Positions 35,201-44,572 of a stretch of DNA of 64,000 nt are shown here, piece by piece. This stretch comes from Diphasiastrum complanatum (Eukaryota > Streptophyta > Lycopodiopsida > Lycopodiales > Lycopodiaceae). The stretch covers positions 26,443,540-26,507,539 of the forward strand of contig CM055111.1 in assembly GCA_029204225.1 (NCBI GenBank). The letters are read 5' to 3'. Made by a program: the position numbers and the translations under genes. The notes under the pieces are model-generated. The model worked only from the letters and a program-made list of their open reading frames with translations. It made no database searches and had not been told where the DNA came from. How positions within the stretch are numbered: the stretch's first letter is position 1; each line of letters begins with the position of its first letter.

Positions 35201-35393
35201 GATTGGGTGTGAATAGCTTTGGGAAGGTGCTCAGGCCTACAAAGCCTCTCTCAACCTAGGCATTTTCTCTCTCTTCTCTCTACTCTCTCTCTTCTCTCTT
35301 CTCTCTTCTCTCTTCTCTCTCTTTGTGCTATGTAGGTGAAGGCGAGGTTGTGCTCCCAAGGATCGTCGAACTCATACTACAACCGACACTACA
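34600..35393 (+). repeat. Gypsy 5' LTR
   Basis: Starts TGTTGTGGGTATTTCC and ends GACACTACA. One base later a primer-binding site starts (35,395). A TATA-like TATAAGGGGG lies at about 35,046 and a polyadenylation-like AATAAAACT at about 35,092, in the order expected for U3-R. A long TC microsatellite follows the latter inside the LTR. No second copy is present in the window. Confidence 0.6.
35120..35198. repeat. (TC)n microsatellite
   Basis: About 39 uninterrupted TC units inside the gypsy LTR, just after its AATAAA-like signal. Shorter TC-rich runs continue to 35,325. Confidence 0.98.
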
Positions 35394-35394
35394 G

Positions 35395-35412
35395 TGGCGT
35401 TGTTGCAGGGGA
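35395..35412 (+). promoter_or_regulatory. Gypsy primer-binding site
   Basis: The sequence TGGCGTTGTTGCAGGGGA resembles the TGGCGCCGTTGCCGGGGA site used by plant Tat/Ogre-like gypsy elements, with C to T and C to A changes. It lies one base after the LTR end, so it fixes the element's orientation as plus. Confidence 0.55.
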
Positions 35413-36183
35413 GCACCATCACTCGTCTCGCCCATAGTGCTTTTCTTTCTTCTTCTCATTCTCTTCTTCCCTATCCCTTCCATTTCACCAAAAAAAATCA
35501 AATTTTGGGTGGTAGTTTAGTGAGGATTAGGAGTTAGATTTGTCATTTTTTTCATGATTTTTCGATTGTATGGACTGTGGGGAGAGATTGAGAGGTGGGA
35601 GATTTCAGATTCAAGCACCCAATCACTTCCATAAACCCAAAAAACTCGTAAAAATTAGAAAACATCTCCATTTCTTGCAAATCACCTATCATGCTCAATA
35701 ACTTTCTGATCTTTCCAAACTAACTCTAGCCGACCTGGCAGTACCTTCTGCCACATCAACAGAACCTACTGTACTTCATGTGATAGTTAGTTCCCAGCCA
35801 ATTTGCCAAAATAGCCAAAATAAACTACAAAACAATTGCCAAAAACCCATAAAAATTGTATTTTCTCTCCATCCCCAGGGAACTAACCTTGAGAGAAAAT
35901 TGCCAAAATTAGTTTTAAAAAAACCCATAAAAATTGAAAAATCTCTCCAAAAATTGTAATTAATCCAAACCTCTCTAGACTAGACTCTAGAAGCATGGGA
36001 GCATTCAATTTTAGCATCTATTTGGCCTTTTTAAACCACATCCTCAAACTTTTTCAACTGAACTAGAAAGTTGAAATCCCATTTTCACCTCAAATTCATG
36101 GAGTTCACCGAATTCACCAGCCCAACGCCTTAGGACCTGAGAGGATTCTCTCTCATCCCAGTGAAAGAAATTACAATTTTTGT
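35413..36183 (+). other. Gypsy leader, non-coding
   Basis: AT-rich sequence between the primer-binding site and the tandem array. It has recurring short phrases such as AAACCCATAAAAATTG but no coding frame. Confidence 0.4.
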
Positions 36184-36690
36184 CTCAAAAAATGGGTTTC
36201 AGCAAATTTTTGAGATTCTGTGGGAACTAACTCTCAACTTTGCATGGTGGTGGATCTGGCCCAGATACAAGTACATAATAGCTTGCGAGAGTTTAGGATC
36301 AGAGAATCTCAAGATTTTGACAAAAAAAAACACCCAAAAAATATACTTTTTTCATGATTTTTTGAGATTCTGAGGGAAATAACTCTCACACCCTTGCATG
36401 GTGGTGGATTTGACCCAAATACAAGAAAATACCAGTCTACGAGAGTTAAGGATCAGAGAATCTCAAGATTTTGCTAAAAAAAAAACACCCAAAAAAGACA
36501 CTTTTTTCATGATTTTTTGAGATTCTGAGGGAACTAACTCTCACGCCTTTGCATGGTGGTAGATTTGACCCAGATACAAGTACATACCAACCTGAGAGAG
36601 TTAAGGATAGTAGAATCTCAAGATTTTGGCAAAAAACACCCATAAAAGACACTTTTTTTCATGAGTTTTAGAGATCTACCAAGAAGTAAC
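36184..36690 (+). repeat. Tandem repeat of about 154 bp, three copies and a partial fourth
   Basis: Units start with TGAGATTCTG at 36,211, 36,363 and 36,519, giving spacings of 152 and 156. A degenerate start lies near 36,668. Each unit contains AACTAACTCTCA, TTTGCATGGTGGT, CCCAGATACAAG, GAGAGTTAAGGATCAGAG and TCTCAAGATTTTG. The array lies in the leader of the plus-strand gypsy element. Leader tandem arrays are a known habit of plant Tat-like elements. Confidence 0.85.
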
Positions 36691-36979
36691 TCTCGCAGAG
36701 AGTTTTATAGTTAGATCTAACCTAGATTTGGCTATTGTAAAAATTTTGTGAAGATCCAAAAAACAGATTTTCGAAACATCTAAGAAAAAGTGTTGAAAAG
36801 TGCTTAAAAACTGAGTTTTTTTAAGATTTTGAACAAAATGTCTATCAAGACATTTCCAAAAAAGGTTTATGCAAGTTGAGTGTTGTATATAGGCCCACCT
36901 GTCAATCTTTAAGGTTTCTCATGTATCGTAAGGAGTGTTAGGCAAGGCATAGCAAAGCGTGGATAAGATAGGTACCTCC

Positions 36980-36983
<4 letters not shown>

Positions 36984-37071
<88 letters not shown>
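36984..37071. repeat. (GA)n microsatellite
   Basis: An uninterrupted run of 44 GA units between CATAT and TATTTTGCC. Confidence 0.98.
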
Positions 37072-37073
<2 letters not shown>

Positions 37074-37240
37074 TTTTGCCTAGTAATGTGATGCTTTTGC
37101 AATAGTTCTTCCATCTTATTATACTTTATGCTTGGTAAACTTACAATGATTTGTTTCTTTTAAGCGTTGGAAGCTTTCAAAAAATGTTTTTCCACCTTTA
37201 TAAGTTTATACTTGTGTTCTATGCATGCAAATAATGTGAT

Positions 37241-37336
37241 GGTACATTGTTGTAGGCATGCATCCCTCTTAGCATATCATTTGGACATGGTACATTGTTG
37301 TAGGCATGCATCCCTCTTAGCATATCATTTGGACAA
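37241..37336. repeat. 48-bp tandem duplication
   Basis: Two copies of a unit beginning GGTACATTGTTGTAGGCATG and ending TTGGACAT or TTGGACAA lie head to tail at 37,241 and 37,289. Being divisible by three, it doubles 16 residues in an overlapping short frame, but there is no sign that the frame is used. Confidence 0.9.
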
Positions 37337-37803
37337 GATTGTTGAGTATCCAAAGACAAAGGAAGACAAACTTTGAACCTCTCATCATCATGTATCTAGA
37401 CTCGTAAGTATCAAATTGTGTTAGGGTTTTTTTATTGTGAACATGTGGCTCCAGAAGGTAGGAAATATCTTTTTTATTCCAAGTGAACCAAAGAGTCACT
37501 TAGGAAGCCTAAGACTGCCAAAAGTGAAAAGTATTAAAAAAACAAAAAAACAAATAACGTCGAAAAAATCAAGATGATAGAATAGAATTAGGTACATATG
37601 TCTCTATTTTCTATCCAACTCTAGATTTTTTTTGGCCAATAATCCTCTAGTAAGATGTGGTAGGTTGTTACCCTGATGAAAGAATGACTTTTTTCACTCT
37701 TAGTAAGCGTTGTCTTTTCACGCTATCAACATGTTTTCCAATTGGTTTGATCCTTCAATACACCACACTATACCAACGTTGTGGATCTCTCAAATTTTAA
37801 TTC

Positions 37804-37807
<4 letters not shown>

Positions 37808-37870
<63 letters not shown>
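37808..37870. repeat. (GA)n microsatellite with one interruption
   Basis: About 31 GA units, broken once near 37,846 by GATAGA. Confidence 0.97.
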
Positions 37871-39379
37871 GTTTGTTTCTGTTACTAATGTGAAATTGTT
37901 TTTTTCTTTTTTTCTTTTTTAACAAGTATAGTGGAAGTGGTTTCTACCACTTCTTCAACAACATAGCCACTTTTAGATTTCTCACATTAGCCTTCTAGAT
38001 AATTGTTTAAATTTTTAGAATTACCATATCTTGGAAAAGCTTATGGCCTAGGTTGCCTACTAGTACAAAACAAAAACTTAGCAATAACTTCTCAAATTCA
38101 CATTTGTGAGTTGGAGAAGTTTCAATTTATCAAAGTCTAAATGTCAATGTAATCCCAAGGAAATTTTAATTAAAAGAGAGGGCAATTCAACCTAGTCTTA
38201 GTTTTGATGCTTTCCTTACTTTTATTATTTTATGACTACTTTTGACTAAACATTTTTGGTTTGATTAAATAGAAAATCAAAAATGCTATTGCAACAAGTT
38301 TAAACATTATCCAAAAAAGACCCTATTGCAAGAGGTTACAACATTTCACATCAAAATTCTAGTACCAAAATCTTTGCATCGACTAAATCAAGTCAGATCT
38401 TGTAGAGCCTAGGGTTGACATGGCACCAAAAATAAATAAACTTATTAAAAAACTTGAATTCGATTTAACCTATTTGAGTTCTCGCCAATCATAAAAGCTT
38501 GTCTAAGCGCTTAGCTCCAATAGTTGCAACCTCTCACTAAAATTGCTTGTAACGAAAAGTCACATATTCTTGCAAACCAAACTTATAAACATGTAACATT
38601 TTTTGTTTTTATTTTTATTAGAGAAACCTTTGTTTGAGTAGGCCATGGGGGTGATTTTTCAAAAATCCCCAATGCAAGTAGTTAGTTTTTTGTAACAAGC
38701 CAACTTTTAGCACTAGGAATCTCTTGCGCAGAATTTCGCACATCAAGACCTTACATGAGCTTAAAATTACTCAAATTGATCATGATTAGGGCTTTGGCAC
38801 TAAGAGTTTGATGCAGTGCTCTAGTTCCACCCTATGACCTCTCATTGTGCAATGACACAAAAATTTAACCTTTCATACTTTTGGGCTTGCCATTAAATTA
38901 AATGCTAAGATCAGATCTTGAGATGGATTTTTGCTTGTGTTTGGTTTATGGCCACCAATTGAAAATCATAAGAACCTGAAAAGAGATGTAGCCTTAAAAA
39001 TTAGATAACCCTCAAAAATTCAAGAGTGTCTTAGATCCATATTTTCGTATGGTTGCAGCACTTGTGATAGCTAGAGGTGAAGTCGGGATTTGTCACTACA
39101 AATTTCAAGTTCCAAGGCAAGGTTTTAGTCTAGGATTATATCCTAGTAAGGTGATATGTGTTTGTTGCACACCTCCAATAAATCCCCATCCAAAAAATCT
39201 AGATTATGATTTAAAGTTAGTAATTTTAGAATATAAACGAAACAAACAATGTACAAACTCCCCCAACATCTCTGATAGAAATGCAATGAACATTTATTGA
39301 AGAGCAAATTGACCTCAAGTCTCTAACCAATTGGACAGATCAAGAGTTCTGTAAATAGCATAACATGCCAAATCACTAC
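37871..39379. other. Non-coding stretch, nothing recognised
   Basis: AT-rich sequence with frames under 85 codons and no protein motif. It separates the microsatellite cluster from the gypsy gag remnant. Confidence 0.4.
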
Positions 39380-40700
39380 CCCATGTTAAGGTTCTATCAT
39401 GGAGGACAATGGAGAATTGAATGATTTTTTGAAGTAGTCTACAAAGCAATAAGTGTTGCTTAGGTTGAATTTCCATTTTGAAGCAAATCATAAGCGAGAT
39501 TGGGAGTTGTTAAAAAGAATTTTCAGCATGAGCTTCAAGACCACCATGTTCATGAAAGAATTCCTCATATAGCTCAACTAAGTCAGGATCAAAAGCATAT
39601 AATTTGAAAAATACTATACTGAGTGGGTCAATAAACTCATCAAATAATCCAAGTCTACGAGCGTCTGATGTTGATGTTACAACATAGTTCATGGCAAGTC
39701 TACCAAAGCACATAAGACATTATATAAAGCATTGAGGTCAATATGAATCCTTAGTCAAGCATGTGCCAATATTGTAAAGAAAGTTACAAGAGCTATGGAA
39801 GCATTTGTGGCAACTCTCTTAAGTGATCAAAAACACACCATTGAAAATAATAATAATTGTGATGCACCAACAGTGTGGTGTCTATGCCCTTTGGCACACC
39901 CAAAAGTTTGGCACCTTCACCAAAGCATTAGAAAAGCTCCAATAATAGCATCAGGAGGCCATGAAAGAGTTTGCCACTAAGCGGGTGTCCACTATAGACC
40001 AAAAAATTGAAGGTGTTCAAACTGGACCAAAAGCTCAACAATCTCCACTATATCTCCAAAGGAAGAATGTGTGAAGTACGCAATATATAGGAAACCATAC
40101 AAGCAACGAGTGCTCCAAGAGGCGAAGCTTCTGGAGTAGCCTAAGAAGTGCCATCAACTTTTTCATATGGCAAACCATGACACATTGAAATGTCAATATA
40201 ATAAACATATGCACTCTCTAAGATTGTACTATAAGCAGAATCGAAGCAACAAAGGATACCAACAATAAGCAACTATTGTATGCTCATCCTCAAGTGTAAC
40301 CTCTATAGCTTATTGCACCACATCCCATTAAGCAACGAAGGATGGTGATTGTAACCCATATGGCAGGTCAATGTGAATTGTAGGGATGACCAAGTATCAC
40401 TACCAAGACCCGTAGTATATTGCTCCATATGTAGCTGATAAGATACTAGTCCACTATATTGATGCCATGATGCCACATTATTACGATTCTATGCATCAGA
40501 TCAGGAGAGCTCAGAATCGGCCAGCCATCAAGTATTCAAAATGCGGAAGCAATCATCAAATTATCAAGTGACCTAACACGAAGAGCAGCCAAGATTTTGT
40601 CCTCTGCAACAATTAGGTCTATGACCATCGATTGTCCCATTTTGGAGAAAAGTGATATAGATGACCCCTTTGCATCATTGAATCTTCTCAGTGTGTTAGG
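39380..40700 (+). pseudogene. Gypsy gag remnant (same family as 1-5,547)
   Basis: The clearest part is near 40,533-40,660. One frame reads KYSKCGSNHQIIK, a stop, then PNTKSSQDFVLCNN and YDHRLSHFGEK. This parallels the two consecutive zinc knuckles at 450-560 of this window. The upstream part (39,380-40,500) is gag-like only by position and by many short frames broken by stops. It precedes the protease remnant on the same strand in the expected order. Confidence 0.5.
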
Positions 40701-41066
40701 CGCAAAAGAGAGCTCAAAAGTAACTATGTACGTATAAACAAGGGCTCAAGGGCATAACAACTAGAAGCACCACAAGAAACCCTCTAGGGTAGCTAGAAAA
40801 TCTTCCAACTCCTTTTATCAAGTTGAGCGTCCAACTACAAGAAAGGAAAATCTGTACAAACGTAAAAATGGATAGAAGACAAGTAGGATAGGCATAAGGA
40901 GAGCACAAAACAAGAGGTGAGACAAACCAACCTCGTCTTGTTCAAAATATAGCACTCCAGGAACCGCAAGATGCACATCCAACAAACTACACGGACTCCC
41001 CTCTTGGTTTAGGAAAAACAACTTGTGTTTAGAAAAAGCCCATTTAAAGGGAATTTTGCTATATAA

Positions 41067-41620
41067 TTGATACAATTGAAAAGGCTATTGAAGACTTGTC
41101 CAACCGTATGGGAGGAACTTCAAAATCGAGTAGAAAATAGTGGTTCTTGCATTTCAGATGAAGACAAACCTAACCTAATTCATAGTGATGATGTTGAAAA
41201 AGTACATGAGGTGCATAGAATCGATGTGATATGGAAAATTATGCTCCACATGTCACATTATTCATAGAGCACGAGCTCTTCCGCGGAGAAACAACCAATC
41301 ATAGATGGTGGATCCAAGGTCAACATCATATCTTCCACATTGTATCAAGCCAAGGGACGTACTAAAATGGATCAAGTGTCCTTCAACATCAAGTTGGCCT
41401 ATTAGTACAGTTTGTGGCTCCTTGTTTGCTTTGACACCACAAGCTTCACAAGCTCTTCATAATATCAGGAGAGGCTGCATAATTCAACAAAATTGTGAGA
41501 AGATAGTTTGATCCAATCACTTGGGTGGTTAAACCAACAAATCAACATCGGATAGCAGCCAATTTGATTATTACCGAGCAAACTGAAGAAGAAAATGATG
41601 ACTCAAATGAACCATGATGC
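41067..41620 (+). pseudogene. Gypsy protease remnant and upstream gag tail
   Basis: The frame from 41,067 reads IQLKRLLKTCPTVWEELQNR, like ISLRELLKLVPKAKEVLAQK before the protease of the first gypsy element. At 41,301 the frame reads IDGGSKVNIISSTLYQAKGR and FNIKLAY, matching IDGGSGANLIS, LY and FAIKLAD of that element. Several stops follow. RT and integrase do not appear downstream; the foldback element starts at 41,724. Confidence 0.65.
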
Positions 41621-41723
41621 TGGAGACATTTGGTAGCATAAATAGTGTGAATTATGGAGACTCTATCCACTTTCGATAGTTCGAATTTGGACATTGGCTC
41701 ACAGCACTTTTGTAGGAAATTGA

Positions 41724-42083
41724 CATTAGGGCCCTTTTTGAACTCAAAAAGGGCCTCTTCCTTGCCTAAACATGTTTGCTAATTAGGATTAATTAACTCA
41801 TTAATTATCCTATGTGGCAATTCGCCCTGGGTTTATCATGGGTTAACTTCTATTTTAGTAGGCTTCACTTAGACCTAACATAATATAGCAAGGACACCTA
41901 ATTTTTAATGTAGCCAAAAAATTTAAGTCCAATATAACATCTATTTTTTCAGGCCCTTCAAAATTCATTTTTTTAAGCTTTGAATGAGTGAAAAGGGGGC
42001 CCGATATTTCCTTGGGCCCCCATTTTGAAAAAAAAATCTGAAAAAAAAAAGGGGGAGAGGGAAGGGAGTACATCCCCCACCCC

Positions 42084-42140
<57 letters not shown>

Positions 42141-42979
42141 CCCTCGGGGCCAGCTAGCCCGTCGCGCCCCACCCACCCCTCCGGGCCGCTAGCCCTCGTT
42201 GATTCGCGTGGCCCGGAGGGCCACACCTAACACCCCCCCCTCCCTCGTTGTCCTGTCAAAGAGGGAGGGGGGTGACCTGGGAGCGCGCGCTCATCGCGCT
42301 CCCACCCGGCTCAGCGGCTTCAAGTGGGCAGGAGCACGCGCCCAGCTCAGCGGCTTCAAGTGGGCAGGAGCAGCGTGCTTCTGCCCACTTGAAGCCGCTG
42401 AGCCGGGTGGGAGCGCGATGAGCGCGCGCTCCCAGGTCACCCCCCTCCCTCTTTGACAGGACAACGAGGGAGGGGGGGGTGTTAGGTGTGGCCCTCCGGG
42501 CCACGCGAATTAACGAGGGCCAGTGGCCCGGAGGGGTGGGTTGGGGCGCGACGGGCCAGCTGGCCCCGAGGGGGAGAGAGAGAGAGAGGGGGGGGGGCGA
42601 TGTACTCCCTTCCCCCTCCCCCCTTTTTTTTTTAAATTTTTTTTTCAAAATGGGGGCCCAAGGAAATATCGGACCCCCTTTTCACTCATTCTAAGCTTAA
42701 AAAGATGAATTTTAAAGGGCTTGAAAAACGGTTATATTGGTATTTAAAATTTAAATTTGAGCCTTGTCAAATCATCATTACTATGGGTTGAGCAAGTAGA
42801 GTTAGAGGAGGGTTACTAGGAGGGTTAGAATTTGGAGATCTATTTCACACCATTGGATGTGCCATGTCATATGGACCATTCCATCTCAATTGTCACTTTC
42901 TTATTGGTACACATGTCGTCATTAACACTAATTATAATTAGTGAAGAGGCCCTTTTTGAGTCCAAAAAGGGCCCTAATG
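41724..42979. mobile_element. Non-coding foldback (inverted-repeat) element
   Basis: The 37-base terminal inverted repeats at 41,724-41,760 and 42,943-42,979 differ at one position. Each begins CATTAGGGCCC and contains its own small palindrome (GGCCCTTTTTG pairing with CAAAAAGGGCC). Inside, about 400-base arms (roughly 41,926-42,368 and 42,381-42,758) are complementary around a centre near 42,374. They have AT-rich outer and very GC-rich inner parts. One arm has a longer CT tract and an extra direct repeat of about 36 bases (CAGCGGCTTCAAGTGGGCAG twice, near 42,313 and 42,350). No transposase is coded. A clear target duplication was not found. It lies downstream of the gypsy protease remnant. 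Confidence 0.85.
42074..42138. repeat. C tract and (CT)n microsatellite in the foldback left arm
   Basis: A run of about 20 C is followed by about 22 CT units. The right arm has only a short GA run (42,573-42,588) and G tract at the mirrored place, so the tract has changed length in one arm after the arms formed. Confidence 0.95.
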
Positions 42980-44234
42980 GCTCCGATGATACTGAAGTTG
43001 TTATGGGCCTCACACTCCACTCTCTTCCTTAACATTCTTGACAAGGGAGCAAGTCTTTTTGAGAAGGGAAGACTACATGCATACTATTGGCAGCCACTGG
43101 GGCCTCGGGGATGTTATTACGTGGCCATAGATCACATGGTGTTGGCAACTCCCTTTGCTCATTGTTGGAGATTTGTGACATTTATTGATTATTGGGTTAT
43201 TATTGGGCCCTGATTTGTAACTCTTCTCTGTAGCCTTGATTCAGGCTACCAAACAGTATTAATAGGACGGTGGTCCTCATCATTGAGATGTAATTGATAC
43301 GAGTTATCTTTGCAGTTCATTCACATCCAAATTTCAAAATTACCACCAATTACCTTTGCTAACTTTCTATGAGTGTTACAAGAGAAAGGCCGCCTGAGTC
43401 TGATGCAAAGAAGCACTACATAAAGCATGAAGTCAAGTCCATGATTCTTCTTGTGAATGCAACCAACTAGTTCCTCGTAAAGAAATAGTTTTGCAAGTCA
43501 TAAACACATTGTGACTCACAGTTCACTTGCAACCCAAGTTAAAAAACAGTTTATTCTCTACTGGAAGTTGGAACTAGAAACTATCATCATCCATGTCTTC
43601 ATACAATTCTTGAAAACCTCAGGAAGTAGGCGCTGCTGCAGCATTTGCATTGTTCAAGAACACTCTTGTAATGAATACAGTAGATAACATATTATTGGCT
43701 AAGACCATACCTAGATCAACTGAGATGAAGTGTTAGCAACAGGAAGAGGAACTCTCACTTGAATTATCGGTTTCGCTTCCAGGAATGGTGCGGAAAGTGT
43801 CAGATAGGATAGAAATCTCATCTGCAATTCCATGAGCTTCAAAAACCTTGAAAAATGGATAAACCTTGGGCAAACAATTTCTGCATTAGTAGTTTGAGCA
43901 ACCTGTAAATAAATCCATCAATGTGTATGGTAGAGTTTGCATTCAAAAACAAGAAAAATGCCAGCTGCAAATACATTTTTCATATTGATCCCGCAAATCT
44001 AGGACAAAAGATATCATCAATTTCCCCAGAATATAAACCTTTATCTCTTTTCGAAGTATCTATGTTGAATTGAACTCAAGCAGATGAGAACTCGGCTGCT
44101 ATAGTTACATCAAGGAATTTAGATTCAAATAGCTGCTCCAGCTACCTTCGTGCTTTCTGAGTTCAGAATACCTCTGACTAACCACTAGTCTTACCTTCAG
44201 TTACACAGAAACTGTGGATTATCATACTAGATCT
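42980..44234 (-). other. Region 3' of the synthetase gene, with coding-like segments
   Basis: On the minus strand, 43,903-43,745 follows a good acceptor (TTATTTACAG) and can be read as VAQTTNAEIVCPR or, one frame over, CLPKVYPFFKVFEAHGIADEI. A lower segment near 43,660-43,620 reads RVFLNNANAAAAPTS then a stop. None is a protein I recognise. They may be 3' untranslated sequence, exons of a neighbouring gene, or chance. The rest shows nothing. Confidence 0.3.
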
Positions 44235-44303
44235 TCATTCAATAGTAGGAGGAGTGGACGGTTGTACTCCCATGCCCTTCACCGTATCCACTATAACTGG
44301 CTT
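44235..44303 (-). CDS. SerRS: SerRS terminal exon
   Basis: After polypyrimidine TTTGTTTTTCTTCAG, the exon encodes [20 protein letters not shown], Ile-Glu and TGA at 44,237-44,235. The KPV and DT-KG pattern resembles the Lys-rich C-terminal tail of plant SerRS (KPVVADTKG-type), which supports this exon over read-through into the microsatellite. Confidence 0.75.
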   Translation of the reverse strand, partial: KPVIVDTVKGMGVQPSTPPTIE

Positions 44304-44511
44304 CTGAAGAAAAACAAATTATTCAAAAGCTCTAGTAAGAAGCAGATTAACACTTATGAATCTTACATTTGAACCAAGAAACAGACTGGGATGGACCCAG
44401 AATGCAGCAGTGGTCTAGAAATGAATATTGACTGGCTGTTATTCAATTCTGACCAAAAATATGAAATGGGAATGGGTTTTTGGGTGGGTGGATGGGTGGG
44501 TGTGTGCGTGC

Positions 44512-44572
<61 letters not shown>

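Noticed and set aside
36184-36690. Possible CRISPR array
   Set aside because: The 154-bp repeats lie head to tail without unique spacers, in a plant retroelement leader.
42199-42708. Overlapping open frames on both strands with similar proteins (85-130 codons)
   Set aside because: They are mirror readings of the GC-rich palindrome of the foldback element and have no protein motif.
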